This document shows, piece after piece, positions 44,496 through 53,424 of a stretch of DNA of 64,000 bases. The stretch is from NCBI RefSeq assembly GCF_900111275.1, contig NZ_FOGR01000002.1, positions 1 to 64,000 on the forward strand, written 5' to 3'. Made by a program: the position numbers and the translations under genes. The stretch comes from Rhizobium sp. NFR03 (GTDB lineage: Bacteria > Pseudomonadota > Alphaproteobacteria > Rhizobiales > Rhizobiaceae). The notes beneath the pieces are model-generated. The model was not told the DNA's origin. It ran no database searches and saw nothing but the letters and a program-made list of their open reading frames with translations. Position 1 is the stretch's first letter; every line of letters begins with the position of its first letter.

Positions 44496-45050
44496 ATGAA
44501 ACTTCCAAAAAAGGTTACGAAGAAGCGGACGAACCAGGCGGGTCATCTGCTGCAGCAGCTGGCCACCATGCCGGCCAAACTGTTTCAGGGCGCGTTTCGC
44601 CAGCAATATGGCGCGGTGTGCTTTCGCTATGTGGGAAGCGGCGACGAGATCGAGATCCTGGTGATCACGACGCGAGAAAGCCGGCGCTGGGTCATTCCCA
44701 AGGGCTGGCCAATGAAGAAGAAGAAGCCTTATCGCGCCGCCGCGATCGAGGCCTGGCAGGAAGCCGGCGTCCGCGGCCGCACGCGCAAGAAGCCCATCGG
44801 CCGCTACACCTATCTGAAATGGCTCGACGACGGCGATGTCGCCCCCTGCATCGTCGATCTCTTCCAGATCGAGGTGCAGAGCGTCAGCACCGATTTCAAA
44901 GAACGCCGTGAGCGCGTGCTTGCCTGGGTGTCTCCCGACGAGGCCGCCCGCCGCGTACGCGAGATCGAACTGAAGTCGATCCTCGTGGAGTTCAAGCCAC
45001 AGGGCGCTCGCGAGGGAGGTTTGAAGACATCGCGCAAACCGGAGGACTGA
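44496..45050 (+). CDS. NUDIX hydrolase with altered Nudix box
   Basis: 184 residues from the ATG at 44496; an ATG at 44451 is possible but overlaps the PHO-box region. The basic N-terminus (KLPKKVTKKR) is followed by a Nudix fold with the box in GWPMKKKKPYRAAAIEAWQ then EAGV. Compared with the consensus GX5EX7REUXEEXGU, the first Glu is Lys, the Arg is Ile and one of the metal-binding Glu residues is Gln, while two catalytic-core Glu and the Gly remain. It resembles diphosphoinositol/Ap-n-A type NUDIX proteins. The substrate is unknown. Confidence 0.82.
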   Translation: MKLPKKVTKKRTNQAGHLLQQLATMPAKLFQGAFRQQYGAVCFRYVGSGDEIEILVITTRESRRWVIPKGWPMKKKKPYRAAAIEAWQEAGVRGRTRKKPIGRYTYLKWLDDGDVAPCIVDLFQIEVQSVSTDFKERRERVLAWVSPDEAARRVREIELKSILVEFKPQGAREGGLKTSRKPED

Positions 45051-45129
45051 CCGCTGCCGGACATTTGCAGCGGTGCGAGCGCACTGCCTCAAACAGGGCT
45101 CAAACAGGCAAAGTTCAAACAGGCGAGTT

Positions 45130-45978
45130 TCACAGAGGCCGGCTTGCCGTCACGGGCTTCTCCGCCACAATGGCATAGCGATGCTGGAGGCCACGCGCGA
45201 GCGCTTTGAAGCGTCCGAGATACGCGGCCTGCGCTCTGTGGATCCGGCGAAGGTCGTGGTCGGTCGAAAGGACCGAAAATCCTGAATCCGCCAGAAGGCG
45301 CCCGACAGCCTCCGCCCGGGCACCGTTCGAAAAATGCACCCGAGAGAGGATGCTCCGGTGGGTGTCCGCCAACCCGGCCGGTGCATGGACAGGCTGCGGC
45401 GAGAGCCACCCGGCCTTCTGCAAGAGCGCATCGACGCGCTTGACCACCCGCTCCAGAAAGCCCGTATTGACGAAATCGCCATCGATAACGAGCAGCCGGC
45501 CGCCGGGTTTCAGGATCCTGTACCACTCCTTGAAGCAGGCTTGCGGATCGACCAGCGTCCAGACGAGATGCCGCGTCACGATGACATCAAAGCTATCGTC
45601 GGGCGCGAGCGTCCGCTCGGCATCGCCAAGCTGAAAGCGAATGCTGCGCCCGCGCGTCTTTGCCTTGCTACGGGCGAGATCGAGCATGTTCTCCGACCAG
45701 TCGATACCGGTAACACGGTAGCCGAGATCATCCATCAGGTGCGAGATCACGCCGGTTCCACTGGCAAGGTCGAGCGCAGCCCGCTCTTCACCAGGCCCGA
45801 GATGCTTCTCGATCAGACCGTGCCAGGCCTTCCGCTCCTCCTCGGAGAAAATCTCGTGCCCCGGTGACTGGTCGAAGGTCGCCGCACGTGCGGACCAGTA
45901 ATCCCGGATTTCATCTCTCAGCGTGTAGTTCGCGGCCTGTAACCCCGGGTCGTTCCGCATACTCATATCTCGCTTCAA
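45130..45978 (-). CDS. Class I SAM-dependent methyltransferase
   Basis: 282 residues with a methyltransferase-11/25 fold. Motif I is ALDLASGTGVISHLMDDLG (about 68-86), with the ribose-binding Asp in TGIDWSENMLDLAR; FDVIVTRHLVWTLVDP and LKPGGRLLVIDGDF are later motifs. The C-terminal third (about 190-282) is family-specific. The substrate is unknown. It is divergent from a siderophore-type ABC importer with an 85-base shared control region, which suggests a role in metal or metallophore handling. Confidence 0.85.
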   Translation of the reverse strand: MKRDMSMRNDPGLQAANYTLRDEIRDYWSARAATFDQSPGHEIFSEEERKAWHGLIEKHLGPGEERAALDLASGTGVISHLMDDLGYRVTGIDWSENMLDLARSKAKTRGRSIRFQLGDAERTLAPDDSFDVIVTRHLVWTLVDPQACFKEWYRILKPGGRLLVIDGDFVNTGFLERVVKRVDALLQKAGWLSPQPVHAPAGLADTHRSILSRVHFSNGARAEAVGRLLADSGFSVLSTDHDLRRIHRAQAAYLGRFKALARGLQHRYAIVAEKPVTASRPL

Positions 45979-46005
45979 ACGTAAAATGTTTCTAAAAGAT
46001 AAAAC

Positions 46006-46022
46006 TTGACTAGGAAAGTCGA
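46006..46022. promoter_or_regulatory. Candidate iron-responsive operator (RirA-type)
   Basis: TTGA (46006-46009), nine bases, then TCGA (46019-46022) is one base from the palindrome TTGA-N9-TCAA, close to the rhizobial iron-responsive operator TGA-N9-TCA. It lies in the 85-base AT-rich gap between the methyltransferase and the importer operon. The match is imperfect, so this is tentative. Confidence 0.35.
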
Positions 46023-46063
46023 CAAATCATAAGTGCCCAGCAGGTTCCACTGGAGTTTTCCTC

Positions 46064-47188
46064 ATGCGTCTTTCCGGCAGGTCGGCTATCGCAGCCCTTG
46101 GCCTCCTTATGTCATCCGTTCTTCCCGCTTTTGCTATCGAGGTAACGGACGTGACGGGCCGCAAGGTCGATGTCAACGTGCCTGCGCGGCACGTTATTCT
46201 CGGCGAAGGCCGCCAGATCTATTTCCTCGCGGCGCTCGACAAGGAAAATCCGTTCCAGCACGTTGTCGGCTGGCGCGACGACCTGCCGAAGGCCGATCCG
46301 GAATCCTATGCCGCCTATCTCGAAAAACATCCCGAGATCGCCAAGCTCGCCACCTTCGGCGGCATGAAGGACGGCACTTTCGATATCGAGCAGGCCGTGG
46401 CCCTCAAGCCCGACGTCATCGTCATGAATCTCGATGCAAAGACCGCGACGGAAGAAGCGGGCTATATCGAGAAGCTCGCCAAGGTGGGCATTCCCCTCGT
46501 CTATGTCGATTTCCGCGAAAAGCCGATGGAGAACACCGAGCCGAGCATGCGCATCATGGGCAAGCTGATGGGCAAGGAAAAGGTTGCGGAAGACTTCATC
46601 GCATTTCGCGCCGAGGCGATCCGGAAGGTGACCGACACGCTTGAAAAGAACGCTCCGAAAAAGCCGCTCGTCTTCGTGGAGCGTGCCGGTGGATATTCGG
46701 ATGATTGCTGCATGTCCTTCGGCAACGAGAATTTCGGCGGGATGGTCGAGCTTGCCGGCGGTACGAACATGGCCCGCGACATCATCCCCGGAACGTTCGG
46801 CACGGTGAACCCGGAGCAGATCATCGCGTCCAATCCCGATCAGGTGATCATCACCGGCGGCATGTGGGAAGCCTATGTGCCCGGCGGCAACTGGGTGGGC
46901 GTAGGGTACGGTGCCGACCTGAAAGAAGCCCATCGCAAGCTGGAGAATCTGACGAAGCGCCCGGCCTTCACGGGCATCAAGGCTGTGAAGAACGGCGATG
47001 TCCACGGCATCTGGCATCAGTTCTACAACAATCCCTACCAGTTCGTCGCCATCCAGCAGATCGCCAAATGGCTGCATCCGGATCTCTTCAAGGACCTTGA
47101 TCCGGAAGCAACCTTCAAGGAGCTGCACGAGCGCTTCCTGCCGCTTCCCTACAAGCCGGGATACTTCGTCTCGCTGAAGGGCGAATAG
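46064..47188 (+). CDS. Siderophore-type ABC transporter substrate-binding protein
   Basis: 374 residues from an ATG with GGAG eight bases upstream. The signal peptide ends at AFA|IEV. The mature protein is a FecB/BtuF-like (cluster A) binding protein: EVTDVTGRKVDV, RHVILGEGRQIYFL, ALKPDVIVMNL, and IIASNPDQVIITGGMW. A DDCC pair near residue 212 is unusual. The substrate is probably a ferric siderophore or heme-like chelate; the family also carries cobalamin. It starts the three-gene importer operon. Confidence 0.88.
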   Translation: MRLSGRSAIAALGLLMSSVLPAFAIEVTDVTGRKVDVNVPARHVILGEGRQIYFLAALDKENPFQHVVGWRDDLPKADPESYAAYLEKHPEIAKLATFGGMKDGTFDIEQAVALKPDVIVMNLDAKTATEEAGYIEKLAKVGIPLVYVDFREKPMENTEPSMRIMGKLMGKEKVAEDFIAFRAEAIRKVTDTLEKNAPKKPLVFVERAGGYSDDCCMSFGNENFGGMVELAGGTNMARDIIPGTFGTVNPEQIIASNPDQVIITGGMWEAYVPGGNWVGVGYGADLKEAHRKLENLTKRPAFTGIKAVKNGDVHGIWHQFYNNPYQFVAIQQIAKWLHPDLFKDLDPEATFKELHERFLPLPYKPGYFVSLKGE

Positions 47189-47191
47189 GCA

Positions 47192-48319
47192 ATGACCGTA
47201 GCGGCAACCGGGAATAGGTCGGCTCAGCCCGATTGCGATCGGGTCAGCGTTGAGCAGGATCGCTCGGGACCAGCTGCCGGGCGCACCGGGCGGGACCAGT
47301 ATCGCGCCCTTGCCTTCCGGCGCATCCTCATCCTGGCGGCCCTGACGGTTGCCCTTGCGGTCAGCATGGCTGTCGATATGGCTCTGGGGCCGGCGAACTA
47401 TACGTTGTCGGAGGTTCTCTCGGCCCTGCTTTCTCCGCAGACGGCCAGCGACCAGCTGCGTGTCGTCATCTGGGATATCCGCATGCCGATCGCGCTGATG
47501 GCGGTCACGGTCGGGGCTTCGCTTTCCGTTGCCGGTGCGCAGATGCAGACGATCCTCTCCAACCCGCTCGCAAGCCCCTTCACGCTGGGCATTTCCGCCG
47601 CTGCCAGCTTTGGCGCAGCCCTTGGCCTCGTCGGCGGCGTCGCCCTCTTCCCGGGCGCGACGCAGTACATGGTGCCGATCAATGCCTTCGTCATGGCGGT
47701 CGTCGCTGCCCTGTTCATTCACTTCGCCTCGACGATGCGCGGCGTCACGGTCGAGACCATCGTGCTGCTTGGCATCGCGCTGGTCTTCACGTTCAACGCC
47801 GCCCTGTCGCTGCTCGAATATCTCGCCTCCGAACAGGCGCTCGCAGCCGTGGTGTTCTGGACGATGGGCAGTCTCACCAAGGCGACTTGGGACAAGGTGG
47901 CGGTGACCGCCGCCATTCTCGTGGTGACCCTGCCGCTCTTCACGCGCCAGGCCTGGGCGCTGACGGCCCTGCGGCTCGGCGACGACAAGGCGGCGAGCAT
48001 GGGGATCAATGTGCGCCGACTGCGTCTTCATACGATGCTGATCGTCAGCCTGCTGGCAGCCGTCCCCGTGTCCTTCGTCGGCACCATCGGCTTTGTCGGT
48101 CTCGTCGGTCCGCACATAGCCCGTATGGTAGTGGGCGAGGATCAGCGCTTCTTCCTGCCGGGCGCGGTCATCTGCGGCGCGCTGCTTCTCTCGGCCACCT
48201 CGGTGGTCAGCAAGGTGCTCATTCCCGGTGCGATCCTGCCCATCGGTGTGATCACCGCGCTCGTCGGCGTGCCGTTCTTCTTCGTCCTGATTTTCTCCAA
48301 CAGGAGGCGGGCATGGTAA
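47192..48319 (+). CDS. FecCD-family ABC transporter permease
   Basis: 375 residues with about ten membrane helices after a polar N-terminal tail of about 40 residues. FecCD signatures are RMPIALMAVTVGASLSVAGAQMQ, NPLASPFTLGI, and the ATPase-coupling VSFVGTIGFVGLVGPHIAR. It forms the importer channel as a homodimer, since only one permease gene is present. It lies three bases after the binding-protein gene and its end overlaps the ATPase start. Confidence 0.93.
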   Translation: MTVAATGNRSAQPDCDRVSVEQDRSGPAAGRTGRDQYRALAFRRILILAALTVALAVSMAVDMALGPANYTLSEVLSALLSPQTASDQLRVVIWDIRMPIALMAVTVGASLSVAGAQMQTILSNPLASPFTLGISAAASFGAALGLVGGVALFPGATQYMVPINAFVMAVVAALFIHFASTMRGVTVETIVLLGIALVFTFNAALSLLEYLASEQALAAVVFWTMGSLTKATWDKVAVTAAILVVTLPLFTRQAWALTALRLGDDKAASMGINVRRLRLHTMLIVSLLAAVPVSFVGTIGFVGLVGPHIARMVVGEDQRFFLPGAVICGALLLSATSVVSKVLIPGAILPIGVITALVGVPFFFVLIFSNRRRAW

Positions 48320-49065
48320 GTCTTTCCCTGAGAGATGTCGGCGCCAGCTATGGTCGTACCAGGGTCCTGTCGAAGGTGGGCATCGATCCACTCAGCCCCG
48401 GCTCCGTCACGGCCATCATCGGCCCGAATGCGGCAGGAAAATCGACGCTGTTCAAGCGGATCGCGGGCCTCATTGCCGGCCCCGGGACCGTCGACCTGTC
48501 AGGCGAGACCCGTAGCGAACGCGCGATCTGTTACATGCCGCAGGATACAGGCTCGAATGCCGTTCTCACGGTCTACGAGTCTCTCCTGCTCTCTGCCAAG
48601 CAGGGCGGCGGCTGGCGGGTGCATGACGAGGAATTGTTCGAAATCGACGCGATCCTTGCCGCCCTGCGCATCGAGAGCCTTGCCTTTCGGGGTCTCGATG
48701 CTCTCTCCGGCGGGCAGCGGCAGCTTGTCTCGCTCGGTCAGGCATTGGTACGAAAGCCCGACGTGCTTCTGATGGACGAACCGACGTCGGCTCTCGACCT
48801 TCATCGACAGATCGACGTTCTCGACTTCGTTCGGGACCTTGCAGCCCGCACCGGCATGATCGTCCTCATCGCGCTTCACGATCTCAACCATGCCCTGCGC
48901 TACTGCACCAACACCATTGTCATTGCCAATGGCGAAATGGTCGCAAGCGGCACCACAGCGAGCGTCATCACCACCGCGATGCTGCGCGATATCTACCGCA
49001 TCGACGCCCGGATAGAGTCCTGCTCCCGCGGACGCCCCATGGTTATCGTCGATGGTGCTCTCTGA
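48313..49065 (+). CDS. FecE-family ABC transporter ATPase
   Basis: 250 residues from the ATG at 48313, which has AGGAGG upstream and overlaps the permease end. Walker A is GPNAAGKST (about 37-45), the signature LSGGQRQLVSLGQAL, Walker B VLLMDEPTSALD and the switch His in IALHDLNHALRYC. A Q-loop is MPQD. It drives uptake through the FecCD permease. No further gene follows in the operon. Confidence 0.93.
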   Translation: MVSLSLRDVGASYGRTRVLSKVGIDPLSPGSVTAIIGPNAAGKSTLFKRIAGLIAGPGTVDLSGETRSERAICYMPQDTGSNAVLTVYESLLLSAKQGGGWRVHDEELFEIDAILAALRIESLAFRGLDALSGGQRQLVSLGQALVRKPDVLLMDEPTSALDLHRQIDVLDFVRDLAARTGMIVLIALHDLNHALRYCTNTIVIANGEMVASGTTASVITTAMLRDIYRIDARIESCSRGRPMVIVDGAL

Positions 49066-49194
49066 CAGGTGAGGGGCCTACTTTCGGCTCCCTTGCGAAG
49101 GAGAAGGCAGCAGCATCTAGCAGATTGATGCCTGCCCGTCGCCGAAAGGCAGCCGGCCGGCTGCCTTCACAAATCCACCGACGTTCGGGCTCCC

Positions 49195-49425
49195 TCAGGC
49201 GGAGAAGCTGACCCGCACGCCGCGCTGCCGGAAGTAGGCCTGCATCATCTTGCGGCCCGAGCGGTTGTTCTGCGCAAGCTTGGCCGGATCGAACACGGCT
49301 TCCGCCGCACCCTCGCGGGCGAGCGCTGCCTTGAGGCTCGCAATATGGTCGTCGATGTCGGCATTGTCCGACTGGAGCGATGCGTAGATCTTTTCGGTTA
49401 CCTCGGCCACGGTCTGTTCGCTCAC
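49195..49425 (-). CDS. Small hypothetical protein
   Basis: 76 residues from a GTG at 49423-49425, with GAAGGGAC seven bases upstream; an ATG seven codons earlier lacks a ribosome site. The protein is helical and soluble, with a VAEVTEKIYASL start, an NADIDDHIASLKAAL helix and a basic end (RSGRKMMQAYFRQRGVRV). The family was not recognised. It is divergent from the manganese catalase gene. Confidence 0.6.
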   Translation of the reverse strand: MSEQTVAEVTEKIYASLQSDNADIDDHIASLKAALAREGAAEAVFDPAKLAQNNRSGRKMMQAYFRQRGVRVSFSA

Positions 49426-49619
49426 GGTATCTGTCCCTTCTTTCACGAAGTCGGTCGGATATCACGATTTCAGGAATCGCCAAACTGCAGACTGCGGATG
49501 AAAACCGCCGGCCCTGAAGCCTATCGAGGCCCCACAATCGCAAGAAGATCCTTCAGGGACGGAACGCAGAAGCATTCGCTCAGTTGCGGATGTGTCATTC
49601 CCAATGAAAGGTGACCGAA

Positions 49620-50546
49620 ATGTTCATGCGCGTCGATCAACTGCAGGCGGAACTGCCTGCGCCAAAGCGGGCGGATCCGAATGCCGCGGCCGCCCTGCAG
49701 GAGCTGCTGGGTGGGAAATACGGCGAGATGTCGACGCTCGGGAACTATATGTTCCAGAGCTTCAACTTCCGCTCGAAGGAAAAGCTGCGCCCCTTCTACA
49801 GTCTCGTTGCCAGCATTACGGCCGAGGAACTCGGCCATGTCGAACTCGTCAGCAACGGCGTCGCCATGCTTGCCAACGGGCCCGACAAGAAGAACGGAGA
49901 CAAGGGCGATGGCGGCGACATTTCCGGCGCGCCGTGGGAGGACATGAAGGATATGCGGCTCGCGGCCGCCTTCCTGTCCGGCGGTGGCGGTGCCATGCCG
50001 GTCAACAGCAACGGCGCCTCGTGGAACAACGACTTCATTACCACCACCGGAAACGTGGTGGTCGATCTCCTTCACAATTTCCATCTGGAATGCGGTGCCC
50101 GCCTCCACAAGCTGCGCGTCTATGAAACGCTGTCGGACCCGACGGGCCGGGAGGTCTGCGGCTATCTGCTGGTGCGCGGCTCGGTTCACGCGCATGCCTA
50201 CGCCCTGGCGCTGGAAAAGATCACCGGCGTAAAAATCAAGGACTTCCTGCCGACCCCGAACATTCCCTTGAGCAAGATCCCGGAATGCCAGAAATATCTG
50301 GACGAAGGCTCCCACCGCCGCCTCTACACGTTCAGCCCGAACGACTACAAGGAAATGGCAGGCATCTGGGGCAATGGCGAAACGGCACTTCCGGCAGATC
50401 CGCCGGGCGAACTCGAAGTCGTCGACGGCATGCCGGAAGGCGGCAAGATCCACCAACTCGTCGGCGTCCCCTCGGCCTTCACCCCGGACTATGCCCCGGA
50501 AGAAATGTTTGAGATCGCCCAGAAGCTCTACAAGAAGTCGCGATAG
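49620..50546 (+). CDS. Manganese catalase
   Basis: 308 residues from the ATG at 49620, which has AAAGGTG five bases upstream. Dimanganese ligands are visible as the Glu of the N-terminal helix, the ExxH of TAEELGHVELV (about 70), and the later DLLHNFHLECGARLH and GSVHAHAYALAL motifs (about 150 and 190). The GEMSTLGNYMFQSFNFR block is typical. The enzyme breaks down hydrogen peroxide without heme. It stands alone, near the msrA oxidative-repair gene. Confidence 0.94.
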   Translation: MFMRVDQLQAELPAPKRADPNAAAALQELLGGKYGEMSTLGNYMFQSFNFRSKEKLRPFYSLVASITAEELGHVELVSNGVAMLANGPDKKNGDKGDGGDISGAPWEDMKDMRLAAAFLSGGGGAMPVNSNGASWNNDFITTTGNVVVDLLHNFHLECGARLHKLRVYETLSDPTGREVCGYLLVRGSVHAHAYALALEKITGVKIKDFLPTPNIPLSKIPECQKYLDEGSHRRLYTFSPNDYKEMAGIWGNGETALPADPPGELEVVDGMPEGGKIHQLVGVPSAFTPDYAPEEMFEIAQKLYKKSR

Positions 50547-50662
50547 ACTTGTGTCGTCTCGTTCATGAGAATTCGGGCTGCGGTTTCCTTGGGGATCGCA
50601 GCCTGTCTCTGACCAGGAAGGACAGACGCATCGCGTCTTTGGTCTGAAATAAGATCAGGGGA

Positions 50663-50752
50663 TGGCGGACAGGGAGGGATTCGAACCCTCGGTACGCTTT
50701 CACGTACACACGCGTTCCAGGCGTGCGCCTTAAACCACTCGGCCACCTGTCC
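50663..50752 (-). tRNA. tRNA-Ser (GGA)
   Basis: A 90-base class II tRNA with encoded CCA on the minus strand. Its 5' end (GGACAGGTGGCCGAGTGG) is at 50752 and the anticodon GGA is read from 50718-50716. The long variable arm (GTACGTGAAAGCGTAC) and the T-loop GGTTCGAATCC confirm tRNA-Ser. The acceptor stem pairs fully. Confidence 0.97.
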
Positions 50753-51173
50753 TTGAGATCGTCACCGCTGGTTTAGGCGGTGAGATTGTTGCGCGGACGG
50801 CGATGGAACGCGACCGGGTGCAACGGTTCGCCAGAAAATCCGGTGTGCGGAGAATCCTGCGAACGGCGCGATATATACCGATGATCTCAAAGCGATCAAC
50901 CGAAATCTGACAGATTTTTCGAACAGGCGGGAAGCGTTTCCACAACGGGTCGCAGGTGCTTGCGTCAGGGTGCCATTGCGCTTGGGCGGCAAGAACCTAT
51001 CTTATCATCGGAACACGCGGCAAAGTGCGACGAGAGACGCCGGGTGATCGCGAAGGACGGTCGTCTTCCGCTTGCGACCACGCGATACGGGATAGCCGGT
51101 CGAAGCGGTGTCGTCACGGGCATTGCGAGACGGACAGCGGGCAAGAGCACAGGCGAGCGGAGCGGAGGCGATA
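50753..51173. promoter_or_regulatory. Intergenic region with candidate tRNA-Ser promoter
   Basis: On the minus strand TTGATC (50899 to 50894) is followed at 16-17 bases by TATATA/ATATAT (50877-50871), a fair promoter about 120 bases upstream of the tRNA 5' end. The leader would be long for a tRNA. Nothing else was recognised in these 421 bases. Confidence 0.4.
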
Positions 51174-51485
51174 ATGGCAATTCTCTTCAGGCTCGCGAGC
51201 GTTCTCGCCCTGATCGTCGCGATTCTTGCAGGAACGGTGGATGCGGTGCGTTCGGTGTCGGAGACAGCCGTGGTCATGACGCCGCTCGGGATCGCGGTCG
51301 CGTCGATCAGTCCGTCCGGCCTGGAACTGATCGAGGCGCTGGAGCGGCCGGACGGCAATGTGGCAATGCTGCAGCCGGTCGTTCGCTGGTTTCTGCAGCA
51401 GCCGGCCTTTGCGGTCTTTTTGATCGCGGCGCTGTTGTTCTGGATGGCCGGATATCGCCCGGCGCACAGGCGTCGGCTGACCTGA
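51174..51485 (+). CDS. Small two-helix membrane protein
   Basis: 103 residues from an ATG with GGAGG five bases upstream. Two membrane helices are visible: residues about 4-24 (LFRLASVLALIVAILAGTVDA) and about 79-96 (FAVFLIAALLFWMAGY), joined by a soluble loop. The C-terminus is basic. A PetM-like or generic Rhizobiales membrane protein family is possible, but function is unknown. It precedes msrA by 132 bases. Confidence 0.7.
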   Translation: MAILFRLASVLALIVAILAGTVDAVRSVSETAVVMTPLGIAVASISPSGLELIEALERPDGNVAMLQPVVRWFLQQPAFAVFLIAALLFWMAGYRPAHRRRLT

Positions 51486-51617
51486 CCTCATTCTTGAGGT
51501 CGCAGGGTTCTTGAAGTCCGCAGGCCGGCAAGCCTCGGGGAAAATTGCGTCTTCGGGCTCAGGCGCCGCAAATTTTCGATCGTATGAACAACCCATTCTG
51601 GAATGGAGACGAATGCC

Positions 51618-52274
51618 ATGTTTCTGACCGAGCTTTTCAGCAAGAAAACCACCATGCCCGAGCCGCAGAATGCGCTTCCCGGGCGCGAGGCGCCCTTGCC
51701 CACATCCACCCACCATGCCGTTAACCGGCAGCCGCTCAAGGGGCCGTATCCTGAGGGCATGAAGACCGTGCTTCTCGGCATGGGCTGCTTCTGGGGCGCC
51801 GAGCGCCTGATGTGGCAGTTGCCGGGCGTCCATGTCACGGCGGTCGGCTATGCCGGCGGCTACACGAAGAACCCGACCTATCAGGAAACGACAACGGGGC
51901 TGACCGGCCATACGGAGGTCGTTCTGGTCGTCTACGATCCGAAGGTCGTCTCCTTCGGCGAGATCCTCAAGGTCTTCTTCGAGGAGCATGACCCGACGCA
52001 GGGCATGCGCCAGGGCAACGATGTCGGCACGACCTACAGGTCCGCCATCTATGTCAACGACGAGGCGCAGCTTGCGGAGGCCAAGACCGCACGGGATGCC
52101 TATCAGGCGCAGTTGAAAAAGGCGGGTCACCGCGAGCCGATTACCACGGAGATCGCGCTGGCCGGTACGTTCTACTTCGCCGAGCCCGAGCACCAGCAAT
52201 ATCTGGCCAAAAATCCTAACGGCTATTGCGGCCTGCGGGGAACCGGCGTGAGTTGCCCGGTGCCTGCTCTCTGA
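51618..52274 (+). CDS. msrA: Peptide methionine sulfoxide reductase MsrA
   Basis: 218 residues from the ATG at 51618, which has GGAGACG upstream; an ATG five codons earlier lacks spacing. The catalytic motif is [10 protein letters not shown] (about residue 53-62), with [21 protein letters not shown] and the resolving-Cys end ([15 protein letters not shown]). The enzyme reduces methionine-S-sulfoxide. The N-terminal 40 residues are an extension typical of the rhizobial form. It is probably monocistronic. Confidence 0.95.
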   Translation: MFLTELFSKKTTMPEPQNALPGREAPLPTSTHHAVNRQPLKGPYPEGMKTVLLGMGCFWGAERLMWQLPGVHVTAVGYAGGYTKNPTYQETTTGLTGHTEVVLVVYDPKVVSFGEILKVFFEEHDPTQGMRQGNDVGTTYRSAIYVNDEAQLAEAKTARDAYQAQLKKAGHREPITTEIALAGTFYFAEPEHQQYLAKNPNGYCGLRGTGVSCPVPAL

Positions 52275-52300
52275 CACTCGCGTCTTAAGACCGTATCTCA

Positions 52301-52331
52301 AAGGGATGGCAGAACATGCCTGCCATCCCTT
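52301..52331 (+). terminator. Strong hairpin after msrA
   Basis: A perfect 12-base stem, AAGGGATGGCAG (52301-52312) / CTGCCATCCCTT (52320-52331), with a 7-base loop lies 27 bases after the msrA stop. No T run follows, so termination efficiency is uncertain, but the stability and place fit a terminator. Confidence 0.6.
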
Positions 52332-52413
52332 GCCATTGCTTCCACGGTCGTTTCCGGGTAATACATGACCCTCTCTTTCATGTTTTAACCGCCGGGACGC
52401 CGCAACAGCGCCG

Positions 52414-53313
52414 ATGACCTTCCAGCCGAGGATGAACAACAGGATTTCCGGTTTCGACCTGATCGGAACGTGGAACAGGCGTGCCTATAATGGCGTGGTT
52501 GCCGACGTCTGGGATGTGCAGTGCGCGCGGCTGGCCGGCGGTCTTTATGTCGCCGATGCGCCGCGGCTCTTCGTGGTGCTCGAGACGCTCGGAGATCCCG
52601 CGCGGCACCTTTCCATGGCCTCGATATCGGCAGGCGCGTCGTCAAAAAGCGAGCGCGGGGTGCCGGGGTCTCCCTGCCGTCGCCTGTCCTACATTCCCGC
52701 CGGCATGGAGCTTCGCGCCGAGCTTCAGGGCATCAGCGCGATCCGCCATCTCGATCTGCATTTCGATATATCCGCACTCGGCCAGCGCTTGGGCAGCGAG
52801 CTCGATCCCCTCGTTCTCGAACAGCCGCGGCTGATGTTTGACGATCCGCGCCTGATCGCGGTGGCCGACCTTCTGGCAGCGGAATGCGCCGATCCCGATC
52901 CCTTGCATGACCTCTATGGCGATGGCCTCGCGCTCGGCCTGTTCATCGCCCTGATGCGTGTTCCCCCGTCCAGCCGGCGCTTGCGCGGGGCTCTGGCGCC
53001 CTGGCAGCTGCGCCGGGTGACCGAGTTCATCGAGGCGCATTGCTTGCGCGGTATCCGGCTGGAGGAGCTTGCCGGGCTTACCGGCCTCTCCCAGTCGCAT
53101 TTCAGCCAGGCCTTCAAGGCCTCGACCGGCATGCCGCCGCACCAGTGGCAGATGCAGGCGCGCATCGAGCACGCGAAGTCCCTGCTGTCTGCCCGCAAGG
53201 CAAGCCTCAGCGAGGTCGCGGCCGTGACCGGTTTTGCCGATCAGGCCCATTTTACCCGGGCTTTCCGCAAGATGTCGGGCACCACGCCGGGCCGGTGGCT
53301 GCGCAGCCGCTGA
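52414..53313 (+). CDS. AraC-family transcription regulator
   Basis: 299 residues. The C-terminal AraC domain (about 200-297) has two helix-turn-helix motifs: LEELAGLTGLSQSHFSQAFKASTGMPP and LSEVAAVTGFADQAHFTRAFRKMSG, ending PGRWLRSR. The N-terminal part (about 1-190) is a divergent sensor. The following TonB-dependent receptor gene, 228 bases downstream in the same direction, is the likely target, as with PchR-type siderophore regulators. Confidence 0.92.
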   Translation: MTFQPRMNNRISGFDLIGTWNRRAYNGVVADVWDVQCARLAGGLYVADAPRLFVVLETLGDPARHLSMASISAGASSKSERGVPGSPCRRLSYIPAGMELRAELQGISAIRHLDLHFDISALGQRLGSELDPLVLEQPRLMFDDPRLIAVADLLAAECADPDPLHDLYGDGLALGLFIALMRVPPSSRRLRGALAPWQLRRVTEFIEAHCLRGIRLEELAGLTGLSQSHFSQAFKASTGMPPHQWQMQARIEHAKSLLSARKASLSEVAAVTGFADQAHFTRAFRKMSGTTPGRWLRSR

Positions 53314-53402
53314 CTGCGGAATGCCTTACGGTCGCGTGGCGGATTTGCCGCAGTCTCACTGTCGATGACGCCATCGAGAACATCGCCTCTGAATCGTTCA
53401 AA

Positions 53403-53424
53403 ATCCGCAAAACGGATCAATCCG
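53403..53424. promoter_or_regulatory. Candidate operator upstream of the TonB receptor
   Basis: ATCCG (53403-53407), CGGAT (53413-53417) and a second ATCCG (53420-53424) form an inverted plus direct repeat about 120-140 bases before the receptor ATG. It could be an AraC-regulator site. Short repeats of this size can occur by chance. Confidence 0.3.

Noticed and set aside
46112-48391. 759-residue open frame on the minus strand
   Set aside because: Antisense to the siderophore importer genes, rich in His, Arg and Asp without any family motif; the opposite strand encodes clear FecB and FecCD proteins.
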